This document shows positions 41,201 to 53,380 of a DNA stretch of 64,000 bases, in pieces. The position numbers and the translations under genes are program-made. The DNA is taken from contig JALQPE010002768.1 in NCBI GenBank assembly GCA_030407315.1, positions 1 through 64,000 on the forward strand, written 5' to 3'. The notes under the pieces were generated by a model. The model ran no database searches. It was not told where the DNA came from and saw nothing but the letters and a program-made list of their open reading frames with translations. Each line of letters starts with the position of its first letter. Within the stretch, counting starts at the first letter, position 1. Source of the DNA: Asparagopsis taxiformis (taxonomy: Eukaryota; Rhodophyta; Florideophyceae; Bonnemaisoniales; Bonnemaisoniaceae).

Positions 41201-43148
41201 AAGCTTCCCTAATTCTCACTTGTTTTGAATCTCGCAGATCCAACGAGTTGCGTACTTCAACTTTGACAGTATACGTCTCGGAAGCTGAAGGGAGCTCATT
41301 CGTTCCAATGGTGAAAATCTGTGCATTTGACGTCCGGTCCGAAGCGGTTATGTCCTGCCCGGCAGAATCAAACACATTCCATATATACTGAAGACCTTGA
41401 TTATTCCCGGAGACTTCCGCAATGAAAGAGAGACTTCCTCCAGGGGGTACAACATGGTGCCCTGTTTCATCGGGGCTGCTGTCAATAACCGTCAGCGTAA
41501 GTGACGGAGGAACCGCGTATATCAATGTCTGCGAACCAGAAGTTTCAGCACAGATCGAGATTGTAACAGGATAGTTGAATTCCTGTCCAAGATCAGTAAG
41601 GGCTGGTGAAGTGAATGAGATCGTCCCTGTGCCATCTAGTACAACATCATTCGCATTGATGGGAAACCCACCAACGAAAACATAAGAATTATCAGTTTCA
41701 CCAAAGCCATCAAAGGAGCCCGATAGTACTATAGTCTCACCACCACTTTCTCGAGTTCTGGGAGGATTAATTGCATTAAGAACTGGTGGTGCAGTAAAAG
41801 AAAGTGTCAATGAAAGAGAAGGATCAAGAACAATAGATGTTCTCTCCTCTGTACCAAATATTCCCTTGATCGTGAAAGGTACATCTGTTCCCAGGCCACC
41901 TGCACTTTCAAAAGTTAAGGAAGAAATATCAAATGGAGCATTGTATGTGAAGCCACCAACTTGTTGAGACCAGATTGAAGTAGTTGCGTCAGAGTTCTGA
42001 ACGACAAGTTGCCTTGTGTCAGCAAATCGCAAGTTGAACCCTGTCAACGTTAAAGTCTCTACCTCACATGGAACACTCCTGTATCTCTCGGAGCGCCCTG
42101 TTACACCAGTAATAACTGGAGGTGCTGGTTCGGTAATATTCAGATTAAGAACTTGCTCATATTCTTCTGTTGATGTTCCAAACGAACTCCATCTCAGACG
42201 GACGGATAGTCCTCCAGACTTGTAGGTTCTGAACTGGAGTCCAATTCTAGGAGGGCTCTCATCGTCTGGTGCTGCAATTCCTATGCCGCAAGAGGTTGGA
42301 TTGCGAAGTGTTACAGCATTGTCAATAATGTCAGCACCGACTAGCGTGCATGAACCTACATTATAGCGCAAAATCTGATCGCCAACTGTGGTGGATACTG
42401 CAGCCGCTGCGAAGAATGAAATAGCAGGGGAACCTGCGACTGCTGTGCCCCCAGGAAAAGTGCCCGCAATAGAAAGTTCACGAACACCCGCATTGGTCCT
42501 ATCAAAGGCATTCAGCGTATAGGAATTATCGTCTCCAGAAACAATAGTGGAATTCTCTGAAAGTGCGCCAGATGCATCTGGAATATAAAACACAATCCCG
42601 AAAACATCATTCTGGATAGCCTGTGATTCAAACGACGGCAATGGCTGCCTATTCGACAAGATTTCATTCGGCATACCCATCCCTTGTCTAACCACAACTG
42701 TAGGAGTTGCAAGAAGCTGGCATGAAGTCGACCCTGGAAACTGATTAAAAGCACATGTAACAGTAGTATTGAATGCCGTCGAGTCACTTCCAGTAATAGG
42801 CACTTCAACATTATTAACCATACAGGAGTCGGTGGATACAACAACACCAGAATCGCAAACGAATTCAATGGTGTACTGATTCAAGGTAGCTCCGGCCGGG
42901 GGTAGGAACGTGAAAGTGAGAACAGTCTCATCAGTCTCACCATTGACAAGAAATGATTCGAATGGACCAGCAGAAGAAACCAGCGTGATTCCCACATCGG
43001 GGGTAGAAGTGAACTGGCGTGAAGAATCATAGAAAACGGCGAGGACGTCATCAGGAGAGTCGTGATAGCCCATCACTGTCGATAAAACAGAGAGAAAAAC
43101 CCCAGCGCGAAGGGCGCAGCGTATAAAGTTTGGATGGGAAAGCGTCAT
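38280..43148 (-). CDS. Large type I membrane protein with IPT/TIG repeats and a PKD/REJ-like region
   Basis: 1622 residues from the ATG at 43148. It starts with a signal peptide-like segment ending near residue 27 (FLSVLSTVMG). Two IPT/TIG-like beta domains are visible at about 345-460 (PPVITGVTGRS..., TLTGFNL) and 460-550 (PVLNAINPPRTRESGGETIVLSGSF). PKD/REJ-like sequence runs from about 555 to 1100 (WNVFDSAGQDITA, YTVKVEVRNSLDL, YVVRITVSA). A Cys-containing region precedes one membrane span near 1540 (VLGIVAAFAVVATVATWLTV) and a cytoplasmic tail of about 70 residues. IPT plus REJ architecture is known in large cell-surface receptors and polycystin-related proteins of algae. It has no channel domain. 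Uninterrupted by introns. It faces the methyltransferase gene with 159 bp between stops. Confidence 0.82.
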   Translation of the reverse strand: MTLSHPNFIRCALRAGVFLSVLSTVMGYHDSPDDVLAVFYDSSRQFTSTPDVGITLVSSAGPFESFLVNGETDETVLTFTFLPPAGATLNQYTIEFVCDSGVVVSTDSCMVNNVEVPITGSDSTAFNTTVTCAFNQFPGSTSCQLLATPTVVVRQGMGMPNEILSNRQPLPSFESQAIQNDVFGIVFYIPDASGALSENSTIVSGDDNSYTLNAFDRTNAGVRELSIAGTFPGGTAVAGSPAISFFAAAAVSTTVGDQILRYNVGSCTLVGADIIDNAVTLRNPTSCGIGIAAPDDESPPRIGLQFRTYKSGGLSVRLRWSSFGTSTEEYEQVLNLNITEPAPPVITGVTGRSERYRSVPCEVETLTLTGFNLRFADTRQLVVQNSDATTSIWSQQVGGFTYNAPFDISSLTFESAGGLGTDVPFTIKGIFGTEERTSIVLDPSLSLTLSFTAPPVLNAINPPRTRESGGETIVLSGSFDGFGETDNSYVFVGGFPINANDVVLDGTGTISFTSPALTDLGQEFNYPVTISICAETSGSQTLIYAVPPSLTLTVIDSSPDETGHHVVPPGGSLSFIAEVSGNNQGLQYIWNVFDSAGQDITASDRTSNAQIFTIGTNELPSASETYTVKVEVRNSLDLRDSKQVRIREASSTTEIVIVKIYPVEELHRSSEVLTLVQATVTILTASGAVVALQDSDLILEWTYRGERFKVDTTADQGSVNSAVTGPTQLGLEFNIAQADLQIGTQELSLEAYLSSNRDVGATDTVLLTVVSSPLKAFLNDGINGSLVLSSSDLALSADKSSDPDILSGEGDNRAGIVYEWISCRKSLLSSFRNGVENCSSILPADRGVSSFIVAASDLQRETIDNSSDPDPTYISFGLRVRKDRRSAEVYLYFEVQTLPAQKVPRLDSLELVDLRGNVLDRTSVDTHSEIIIRPSAVSDPLASWTFEMVNLNQRFLFSTTGVLRTGPGFVSSARQQSRLLLGFSRNSLKPSTQYVVRITVSASDASINSDYELSFTTADVPKLTCTAPEVTTGTTSETQFTITAQLSFETQGIEYCFYLVGSPTKRFAVGKGCSSVPFATFTFPAAGSYGIECHAKTASGGLIEVVSLGTSLVLATPTPAPGLSTIEILKLRLQGLDNEVTQCQAARDHKCIERLIAVAVDITVEISQAVSSDSSPEAVALKEAAGEYLVRLSGISERLAERTVFRPNQVENSIDQTLSLVEVPSDLFVVDSTIFNVLKPTQIAVNFASTESAQPIISIEIIQKISAVANLTLSVSYSLSQGGSSRSRLLKQNEVTRSAYAVTVQELPQYIAQMRVQQELCGYVGRESTSYPDSFDGAGRPTTGSDGTTIAPIDINVGIMCNAAQASEAMVGDVTTLKVCTEAFSQPNRLEIMLAEVPKKSIIDTGFVTEVENYADVFPYILMKGDNESLPEQCLELRTRWNSSSFDSTPFDQIVAGRLVNPISLEQPTCSPTTCYNLALDEKDSVDFTSEENVIIMRTSNEGLFVAGNLTRIAAPVPDGNPIDENDSISGVGGRSGGAIARVLGIVAAFAVVATVATWLTVTNFCVVSSVDEPVATNWEYLERDMFGRGLDKDGTGRLIRISDIMPEGARPPLEGIAAQQP

Positions 43149-44015
43149 ATTGATTCGATTTCGTCGTTATTTGCGCCGAGCGTAGCAATAAAGAGTGCGA
43201 GTTGACTTCTGGACACAGCTCGGCGACTGGATGCGTTTTGCGACTGCGAAGTATCGATAACGGTTGTTTAAAAGGGAAGATACGCATGCCATGAAGATGC
43301 TTGCTTCGCTTGTGAGGAGAAAGAATGGAGCGTATTTGCATTAATATTGCATAGATGAATGAGGTTTGATGTGAAAGCTGCCACAGAGACGAGCTGACAA
43401 CCGCAACAATGCTCATGATTGTTACTGAGAGGCAATTGATGAAGAGTTTGCACAGTAGCGTGGTGGGCCTACAGAGCGATTTGTTTCAACAGTGGAGAAT
43501 GGACGATGCATGAAAATTGTGCGCTTGATCGTGACGGAAACAAACGTTGCATCTAGACTGACAACGACGGTTGTCATCCAGTTTCATGTTGAATTGTTGT
43601 CAATCCAACCAAATAGAATATTAGCGAGCTAGTCGTCGTCTGGGACCATTCAGATGCGCCGAGCTCTAAAGATTCACATCGTATCTACAGTCAAGGGTCT
43701 TATCGATGTACATAAGCTCCAATGCGCCTGCACTGCTGCTGACAGACTGCAAAAATAAACACCAAGAATACAAGCATTGATCCGACCCCACAAATAAATT
43801 TCAGTGCTCGCTACTGTTAGCACCGACAAAGTTTGCGCGCTGACGATCTTCAATTGTGCCATCAACTAGTCATCTTTAGCTTCGATTCTCATCCGCGCCA
43901 ATCGCGCAGGCCAACTAAATACAAAACTCCAAGCAGGCTTTGCACAGATCGTAGACGACCGACAAAACCACCAGTCTATTCAACCATTTTACAATTAAGA
44001 CTGCATTATGGACAT
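43149..44015. promoter_or_regulatory. Upstream region of the IPT/REJ gene, 3' side of RPS3A
   Basis: 867 bp holding the promoter of the minus-strand IPT/REJ gene and the 3' end of RPS3A. No distinct motif is recognised. Confidence 0.35.
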
Positions 44016-45026
44016 CTATTCAACTGGGTCATCTCCCGGGATAGGTTCCTGTGGCGCCTTTGGCTCCTCAGGCGCAGCCACAGGTGCTCCGACATCCTCA
44101 CTCGCACCACCAGCCTCATGCAACTCCATCAGTTTGGTAATATCAAACTTGGGCGACTTGAGAATCTTCACCTTACGCACATGCACGTCACGCAATGGAT
44201 AGATACCCGACGTGGCCTTTTCAATTTCCTTGCCGATAACCTCTGGAATGAACTTACGCACGAGTTCTTTGAGATCGCAAACTGAAGCGTCACGCGCCAT
44301 AATCTCGACCATCTTTGCGCGAATCTCCCTAATCTGGCTCGACTGCGCGTACGTGGTCTTCTTGACCTGTCCCTCGCGGCGCTTAGTGAAGCCAATGGCA
44401 AACATACGCAACAGATAGCCGTCCGTCGTCTTGACGTCCACATGCGCCTCGATGATGGTCTGCCACTTGCGCACAAGGGAGCACAGCTTATCGCGGGTGA
44501 GATCCATGCCGTAGAAATTTGTCAAACAGCTGCGTCCCTGCACCTCTTCGCACTTGAGACGAATCTTACGGTAGGCCTCATTTTCAGACTTTTGCAGATC
44601 GGCCAGAGATACTTCGTAGATGCGACCCTTGAGCGCTTCCGAAGCGATCTTCGTACCCTGTGTGCGCGACACAAGCGTCTTTCCGACCTGGCGGACGGTA
44701 AATACTGACGGCGCCTTAATGTCGTACCATTCTTTTCGCAGGAAGGGGTCCATCGCCTTCTTGCGTGACCCCTTGCCCTTCTTTGAAAGCCGCTTATTCT
44801 TGCCGACCGCCTGTAGATCACATAGAGAGTTTCAGAGTCAGTATGCTGGTTTTCGCAGTGGCTGGCTGGGAATAGATGAGTGGCAGCGCTTTGGCAATTG
44901 GATAGGAATTGACTCCAAAAGTTGCCTCGGTTCGGTACATGGTCTGAGAATGGGTTCACAGATATGACGCAGAGGGATGCTGAACGATCGCTGGTATAGC
45001 GGAGATTGAGACTATGAACTTACCAT
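44016..45026 (-). CDS. RPS3A: 40S ribosomal protein S3a (eS1), two exons
   Basis: Exon 1 coding part is only the ATG at 45026-45024. A 213-nt intron (45023-44811, GTAAGT...CTACAG) follows. Exon 2 runs 44810-44016. The product is 265 residues starting [24 protein letters not shown], with TRGTK-like [32 protein letters not shown] and [14 protein letters not shown], all hallmark eS1 sequence. Length is as usual for the family (about 260). It is a component of the small cytosolic ribosomal subunit near the mRNA exit. The intron directly after the start codon was placed because exon 2 lacks an ATG before MDPF and the conserved [14 protein letters not shown] block lies upstream of it. Confidence 0.95.
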
Positions 45027-48000
45027 GTTGAGAGTTTAGGTGACGGGCGAGTTTGATCGACGGGTAGTCGGTTCGGAGAGATGCTAAATTAGTTTGCAAT
45101 GCGGAGAACGGGATTGAAGGGGCTTAGCGTCGATCGGCACGGTGGCAACGGGCGACGGAGTTGTTGAAAGATCTTTAGAAATTTTGTGAAAATTAATGTG
45201 TTGCATTGGGCGCCGGCGATCGACGCCTTTTAGAATCTAGGGTTGTTGTCGAACTCGCTCGAATTTTATTGATAATGTTGAATAGTTTTAAAAGCATTTT
45301 AAAATATGCAATACTTTGCCTACTTCCGCATTGTTGGCAGTGATTTCATTAATTACATCCTCCTCAAAGAAATGAAGACACTTCAATTTGTTCGAACAAC
45401 ACCAGTCTTGTGTACAGAACCAAGCAACATACAACTGAATCCTGGAAACATCGCAAGACAACCGAAGAAACACCGTTGACAAGAAATCCCACAACTCGTG
45501 CGAATCCATCACACACAATCCAACAAAGCCAAATCATGGCAAGCAACTCACCTCAAACACCATGCCGTGCGCGTCGTTCCCGCCCCTCCCCCGTCCCTAC
45601 CGCGGCAGAAGCGCTCCGACGATGACGTGAAACAACTCCACTCCATGGCACGGTGGTCAGTAGCACCCATAACGCGCCAGTAAACGACACGAACCATAAC
45701 GCACCATCCTCCATAACCAAACCTCGGCCACTAGCACATCACGCCCACAAATCATGACGTACACATCATCCCCCGTCTTCTCTCGCACTAGCCGCACCAC
45801 AAATAGCTCGGCAATAACGTAATGCATCGCCACCCCATGGCACAACACCAGCGCACACAACGCGCACTTGCTACCTACCACGGCGGACCTACCACGGCGA
45901 ACAGTTTCGTGTGCAGACCAGTATTCTGCTCACGGATGAGTTGGACATGCAGACACGCGCGCCATGGCTGAACTGCGTTGGCGCACGCGCGCGACACAGG
46001 GAGCGCGAAAGATGAGCTCCTGTGCCGATTGGTAGCGGGAGAGGAAGAGGAAGAACAAATTCTTGTACACGTGTTGCTTTGTACATGGTTGACAAGCGCC
46101 GTGGGTTTTGTCTACATACATACACGCGTTCATGAGCGTATTCGATGTTTCCATGGCTGTAATGTGTGCTGATACCTGTTCTTCTGGGGGGTTTTGTGTG
46201 TTTCAGGAGACTTAAGGTACTATGCCTTTTGGACAGTATCATTGACAAAGCTGTATACTCACTCGCATGTCGGAATATTGTTCGCAGACCGGGGTAATTT
46301 ATTCGAAAGGTATGTTGAAACAATGGTGTTTTAAGCACGCCAAGTATGTTGCTCTGTGCCGTTACGATGGTGCGACTTTCTACTGCGTCATAAACACCCA
46401 ATTCTAAAAGGAAATGCAGACACCGCGCGGCCCTTCCACTGAATACTCTGGTTCACGATGGATTCCACTCGCGTCGCTCGAAATCTTTGCGAGACCTAAC
46501 GTGCTCATTGGAGAATGCCTCTGAAACACTCACAAGAGTCGTTCTGAATTATCACGTCTAATCATTGATAGAATTGAAATCTAATCGATGTACGGATCGC
46601 ACCAAGCTGTGAGACTTAAAGAAAGCCTTCACATCTATGCAAATTCGGTGCACTGCGTGTAGAAATCGGAGCTGAGTTGCCGGACAATTTGATTGGAGAT
46701 TATGTTCAAGTTCGGAGAAAATTGAGGACGATTGAGCCGCATTCTTCGTGTGTTGTGCCTGCAGAAGATAGCTGTCAGAATAAAAGTACCCTCGCTTCCA
46801 AACGACCCAATTTCAATGTGGTGTAGGTGATGATGGGCATCTATCTGTTCACATCCTACCCAGCATTACATCATAAAAAAAATTGACACTGAACTTTCCA
46901 GCCCATCGCTAACTGAAGACGGACGTTGCAGCTGGTCCCAACAGTTCGCACCATGTGGCAGGGCTTCGTGCAGAAATCTGTCCGCGACGGCGGCGGATTT
47001 AGGTTTACCAGATATTAACGTCTCAGTGATGACTTGGCAGAACTGCTTATCAGACGTAGAATGGAGCCCCGTTGTCATGACGTATGGGCAAATGTGTACA
47101 TTATAGCACACTGTGAGTTCGCCAACATCAGCCGTTCAAATTTCCACACTCCGATGTATGTGGATAACCAAAGTACTGAGGAATATCTGATGTCCACCCA
47201 AATGCGGTGACCATATCTAAGATACCAAGCGTTCAATAACCCTTCGGTGTCTTGTCTGAGTGGAATCTCGCTGCCCCAAATCACTTTCTTCTGTTCCAAT
47301 GGCATCACTCGTTGGGCAGGATGTGTGGTGAATGAACCTTGATACCTCTCGCTCAGCGAAAATAAGTTCTCAGTAGTTGCAACCTGTTCTGACGAAAAAA
47401 TTGGGCTCTGAGTCAGAGCAGGAATGTTTTTTCTCAGACAATTTTAATGACAATGGAAAAGCGAAATATGTCGGTTGATAAGAAAAGCAGCATTCAACAT
47501 GATGCTAGAGAGTAGTAACGGAAATGTTCTTTACTTGTATACAACAATGAGCGCTGAAGGAGAGTGGAAATGTTCCCAAACTCTGTACATGCACCTGTTA
47601 AACTTGACATGTCTGATGCAATTGCTCACTGTACAGGGGAAACAGTGGAGGTATGGCTGCCGGAGAACAGGCCGGAAAAAAAACCATGGCGGTGTCCATG
47701 TTCACGGTCCTTTTGTCGATTTCTGGCACGTTCATCTGCCACGACTTGTTTAATCACTCTACTCGACTTTCCACCGACATTGAACAAGAGTGTTCTACTC
47801 GGGGCTTTGGCGTGTGGTGATGGGGAATACATGAAGAGGCTGTTGAGATAGTTGAGTTCGGAGGTGTGATGTGAAAGTGAAATGTGAGCAGGTGAAGCAC
47901 GAGTTGTGAGACAGGCATGGGATTGTCAATTTATATAGGAACGTCCTTAACATGCATTTGCACTATATGACAAAGGATGCAAAGAGCGGTGTAACAGCTA

Positions 48001-51000
48001 TGCTTTAAAAGGAGATGCCTTTTCGCCATGTCATCCCTCGAGTCTGGTGAGCTGGGAAATTTTGCCACCACAATTCAAGTTGAAACTCGACCACTAGGAT
48101 TACTGGGACCACATCGAGTAACCAGGCAATCTGGTCATACCGAGCACTTCAACTTGGGAAGTTGTACGAAAGACTACTATCCTCCTGAATACATGTAAAG
48201 ATGGTCCATTTAACAGCAATGCTCCACTGTCAGCCAACTATTGGATAACAACGGTACAATATTGAAAGAAGTCACGTTTGTTGTGTTGCGTTGGAAAGTG
48301 GTTATGTGCACAGTATACCAATCAACAAAATGAGCCCAGAATCTATGCTTCACGAACAACAATGCAAGATAACGCGTAATGAGCGGGACGATTGCAACCA
48401 GGATTGGTAAGTTGTTGAACGATGTGCAGGTGCATAGGGAGTGACAAAAGGGTCGAACAGTTGGCGAGCTACACTTGTGTTGGAGCAACGATGGTGTTGT
48501 GATGAATGAGCATGTAGAGCAGTTGAACTCGAGTGATGGATATAGGACCGGGGTGCTGTTGGGATGTGATGAAGGGCAAGAAAGTGTAGCAGAGTGATGT
48601 GCGCTGGTGTGCCATGGGACCAGATTGTCACCGACTAGTCAACAAAAACATAGTTGGGAAAGCCAAGCTTTCCTCGAGTGATTTCTGAGCGCTGGAAGAC
48701 AGGTGGCAACGATATGGTGGTTTGTCAACATGAGGATAGGACAGGTGAACAACATGTATGACAGAGCTGAAAATGACAACAGTATTGCATTCTCGGAAAG
48801 TTGTTTCCAAATGAAAAATGGGGTAGTGGTTGAGAATAGGTGCTTTCAATCCTATCACCTGCAGTATTGTATTTGTTACTTGTCTGCCATGGAAAATGCC
48901 CCGAGAATATACAGCTGTACTTGCCAGTTTCGTACGTGTTGTCAACGCATGTACACAGTGTCCAGTCGTTGAATGAAACAATCTGCAAAAAGACACGTCG
49001 TTTCAATTGGGAAAAACTGACGTTTGGCAGGTGAATATGTGGCGGGTTGTTTCTGCCACGTTATGGAGTCTCCTCCCGACCTCATCAAGCTTGTCGAATT
49101 TGAGACAAGCACGACAAACATGAAAGCCCTAAATGAGGAAAAATCGCCACATGCAGCATGTTGGCCCGTGGACCAGGGCCACCATCTATGTGTTCCCCTC
49201 GGATTGAATATCAAGTAGTACTCCCAAACGAGATGTCTCCTCCCAGGGTTATTCAAGTTGAATGTCATATCAAAATCAGGTGGAAAGTGATTTCATTGGC
49301 CTGGGATGAATTTATTCAATGTGATTGCAGGTATGAGTTTGCCGCCTAGTCAATCAAATGTCATACAGAGCACCTCTTCCTAATCGTTTTTTCCCCAAAC
49401 GCCATGTGAGCCAGTCGCAAGCGTAGTACTTTCGAAAGGCACCGTGCGAGCGGAGGCTCGGAAATTGCGCACTCGAACGCTCGCATGAGTTGCGTTTCCA
49501 TACGGGAAAGGACGGCGTTCGAAAGACGCCAGTGGCACGCCAGTTTATTTTTGGTCACTCTCAAGACGAATCACAATAGGCCGATGGAATAGGATGGGTT
49601 GATTCATCGGTAACAACACTGATGTGGAAGAAATCGGAGATATGCAAAAATCACGTTTGAGACACACTGTAAACAAACATTCGTTCTATGGACCGTGTAT
49701 GGGCGGGAGAGCAAGTCGAGACCGCCAATTGTCATGCGACGCTCGGCCTTTCTGTCGGAAATGCTCGTTATGGATGCAAGCGGATGTGGGCAAATCTTGT
49801 GATTTGTCGGTTTTCTGACGTTGCTGAAGGTTAGAATGGGGTACGTGTAATCACATCACTGGTAGCTAGCTGGTGAAAGTTGCAGTACCAGATCGGCACA
49901 CTTGCTTGAGTATGCCCGGCAACCCAAGTGTGCTACTGGTATGATTCCTTGTGCTTCGTAGACGAAAGGCAAAATCTGCGCCATTCTCGCGTGTCGACAC
50001 GCTGTCCTAGACTTTTCAACAAATAACCGATTCAGTTGCCCTCCAGAGAGAGAATACGAGCGATGCAACCGGTTTGTTCTGATGATCCAATGCGTTTCGA
50101 CTGCATTCTAGCCTGACGGATACCCAAGTTTACGTCAGTTCCACAGAATGAAAGACAAGTGTCGATGCACGCGTTGTCTCACAATCACATTGTTTGTCTT
50201 CATTTTCCGTGGACCATCAGAACGGCCCTCAATTGCAACTGAAACTGTGGGGCGTTTGCGGCAGTTTCCACAATGAGACGACACTTGGCATTCTGCAGTG
50301 CGGCTTCGATGACATCGCGCACGATAGGTTACATGGGGGATACGATGTGCGCAAGTTACGTTGCTGGGGTATCGTAACGTTGTGAAAGTCCACAAAAGCT
50401 TTCATCATTGCCCAGTTTTCGAGCTCGACGTGGTCTCTTTCATACGTTGAAATCGAAAAGGGGTTCCGAAATGGCGGTGAGATGTGCAAAACATTTGATT
50501 TTCTTTCATCAACGCCTGAGATCGACATCCATTTCACCATGGAATAAGCACCGCTGTCGTATACACCGCCGCCCCCGTGCAGCACGCTGTCTGAGAGATT
50601 ATATGAGCTTGGTTTTGCTTACAGGTTGCACGTACCACACGAGTTTTTGACGCAGAAATTGCAAAGTTTGCGCAAGTCCTCCTGCGAACAGCAAGTGATG
50701 TGTTGCTCCAGATTCTCAACAAGCATATAGAGCGCGAAATAGTACAATTCTCACGGGGCGTTCACACATGTAATCAGGTAGTTTGTAACGGTTATGGCAA
50801 ATATTTTTTCACGTGTGACGATCACGGAGAATGGTGCGCAAAATGTCAATTATCCCATGTTGTCAACAACTAGTGGACACAACATGGCATATAAGACGCC
50901 AGGTTGTTGCCACACTCCCACTAAAACGCGTCGGTTGACAAGCAGCGCATCCAAATCCGATTTCACGTACAGTTTCCACTAGGAACTGATCACACGACGC

Positions 51001-51522
51001 CATACTTTAATACATGCCTGTTTTTACAAACTCTTTCCAGTGTAAATGATTGAGTTTTCATATTTCATCCTCGCCAACTCTCGTATCATCGAGCAATGGG
51101 AGAAGGGCCTCTGTTGCCCAGGTTCCCCTTTGCCAACGGCAATCAAAAAAATTTTTTTTGGAGACGCAACAAGGCTTGAAACTGCAATAAAATTGTATTT
51201 TTGATTATTCACCAGATTTGTTCAATCGCTCACTGTTGTATCGATGATGGGAGTTTGACTGAGATTGTTGCTCCCACCACATGATAACATGTAGCCTAGT
51301 CAATTTGTGTTCAGCGTTTTGGCATACAACAAGACAGGTAGAAAGAGTAGACGCAGCTCGTTGTGCCAGTGGCGGTAGGCAATCAAACGAGGTTCGAGTC
51401 TTGCGTTACGCACTGTCGATGTTCAGAGATATGCTATGTTTTCGTAGTGCAAAGTTAACACTGTACAAATCATGACATTTACACGCGTATCGAAATGTCA
51501 ATGCATGCTAGACATCAACAAA
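45027..51522. other. 6.5-kb region with no recognised gene
   Basis: The first about 200 bp must hold the RPS3A promoter. Beyond that, no open frame shows a domain or consistent coding character. The longest (45889-46401, minus) has a low-complexity composition and an arbitrary start. Local composition varies. I see no tRNA, rRNA, LTR or terminal inverted repeat. Confidence 0.45.
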
Positions 51523-51525
51523 TCA

Positions 51526-51578
51526 GGGCCTTCTTCAAAAGAAATGAATGTGGATGTATGAACGTGCATGCACGTGTA
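51526..51578 (+). repeat. Left terminal inverted repeat of the Harbinger element
   Basis: Starts GGGCCTTCTTCAAAAGAAAT and includes AACGTGCATGCACG near 51561. The right end read inward starts GGGCCTTCAAAGGAAATGAA and includes AACGTGCATGCATG. The first 8 bases match exactly, then matches continue with gaps. Confidence 0.5.
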
Positions 51579-52037
51579 AGGGCGAAATAGAGGCAGATGA
51601 TAGGCGGAGAGGAGGTCAAATCTGTCAGTGAGAATGAAAGGTCGAACGAAAGTGAGGGACAAATTAAACTCTCAAAACTGGGAATCTTCGCCACTTGGCT
51701 GCTAGACAATGGAACTTTCATACTAATCGACGGCTTCCTCGGAGTATCACCTGGCGTGTAAATTTGGATCAGCGACCTAATATGGGTCATCTTTTTCATT
51801 ATATTTTGAGCACTTTGCTCTAAACTTTCCCGCGAAACATGAGAATCACCGTATATCGCCGAAACGGTAATAGATAGATGGTTTTTGAGCTCGCCAATCG
51901 TTCTAACGGCCTTTCTTTCATATACACTCACCCCATTCTTGATGGAACACTGCAGGGTAGGTGGAATATCCCTCCCGTCCTTACCAAACATCCCATTCTT
52001 TCGTTTCGGTTGCCTCGGATAAATTCACGGTTACTGA

Positions 52038-53380
52038 ATGGCTCAAAAAAAATCTGCAGCATCGCAAGCGCCATTATTTCGTGCAGCAGCGCTTGCAATA
52101 TGCGAGCAAAACTACTCGATTCGAAAAGCAGCTCTTTCATTCAGTGTGTCGAGCTCGCAGCTTCAAAGGTATTTGCGGGGAGAACTTTGTTTGGACAGGG
52201 AGCGGAGAGGGCGGAAGCCGCTTCTTCAAGAGGATGAGGTATCACGCGCTGTGAGGGAGTTCTCCAGGAAAAGTACTCCATTATCAAGACAGTGTTTCAA
52301 GGAGATGGTCGGTGTATTTGTACGCAACCTAGCTTCATCAAGACGTGAGCGTATTGGTTGGAAAAACGGGTACAGATGATGTGTTGATGTGTTTGTACGT
52401 AATTTTCTCAAGCGTCATGAATGCTTGGCGTTGAAACGAAGAGCAAATCTAGAGTGCCTCAAAGCACGTGCAATGTCACCACAGAACATTGCAGAACATT
52501 TCGCTCGGATGAATCAAATCTACACGGAATATCATATCTGTAGTGCAGAGCAGATATTCAACCTAGATGGGAGTGGGATTAGTACCCAGAGTCGGAGAAG
52601 GGGAAGAGCAAAGGCTATTTTTGAACATATGAAAGGTTTGAGAAGCAATTAAATGAAGCTTCAGTGGGCTGCAAACGCACAACATGTCACTATCATGCCG
52701 GTTGTTTCTGCAGATGGAAATTCATGGAGCCCAGTTGTCATTCGGCAAGGAAAGAGGGCAAAGTTTCGTGTCCTGCCAGACGGTACAAAACAAATAACAA
52801 CAGACTTCCTTCCATTCAATGCTATGGTGTGCTACCGGGATCCTGCTGGAATGGATTCCAACATATTTTTCCAATGGGCAATGCACTTTGTTGACGAAAA
52901 AAAGCACTACGACGCCGGTACCGCAATATTGTGCTGACACTGGACGGTTACGGGGCTCATGTATGCTACAAAGCGCTACAAATATTGCATCAGAATAGAA
53001 TTGTGGTAGTTGGACTGCCATCCCACACAAGTCATCGTACGCAAGTATTCGATTATGCAGTCTTTTCGCCATTAAAAACTTTTTTCGGGAATGAGTTCAA
53101 CGAAAGGTCACTATCTACCTCTACAGAGCAGAGAAAAGACGTTTACACGCTCTGTGAGATTCTTCATGAGGCTTACAAGAAGTCTGTGACGTACAAAATC
53201 ATAGTGAACGGATTTCGTGGTGTCGGTTTGTGGTGTCAGCAAAGGAAAGATGTTATTCATGACGTAATTTCCTGTCCAGACATATCTAACTATGACGGAT
53301 ACAGTGATCAACAAGATGCGTTTATTTCATTCAAATCTTTGGTTGAGGAGATGAAAATCAGTCTCAATTTACTCCGGTAG
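52038..53380 (+). pseudogene. pogo/Tigger-like DDE transposase, broken
   Basis: The ATG at 52038 opens a Psq-type helix-turn-helix region (IRKAALSFSVSSSQLQRYLRG). The same frame continues through stops at 52377-52379 and 52650-52652, then changes frame near 52925. Family marks survive: FVRNFLKRHECLALKRR (CENP-B-like second DNA-binding part), first catalytic Asp in FNLDGSGIST, second in LTLDGYGAHV, third in QVFDYAVFSPLK. Two stops and one frameshift make it non-functional. A separate basic frame at 53503-53706 (REKRAEQANYRKM) may be its C-terminal tail. No clear pogo inverted repeats were found around it. Confidence 0.75.

Noticed and set aside
45889..46401. 170-codon minus-strand open frame
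   Set aside because: Low-complexity and repetitive LPLPLPLP stretch, no domain, overlapping frames on the other strand; looks like chance.
51515..51991. 158-codon minus-strand open frame across the left Harbinger end
   Set aside because: It runs through the terminal repeat into flanking DNA, has Ser-rich uneven composition and no family resemblance.
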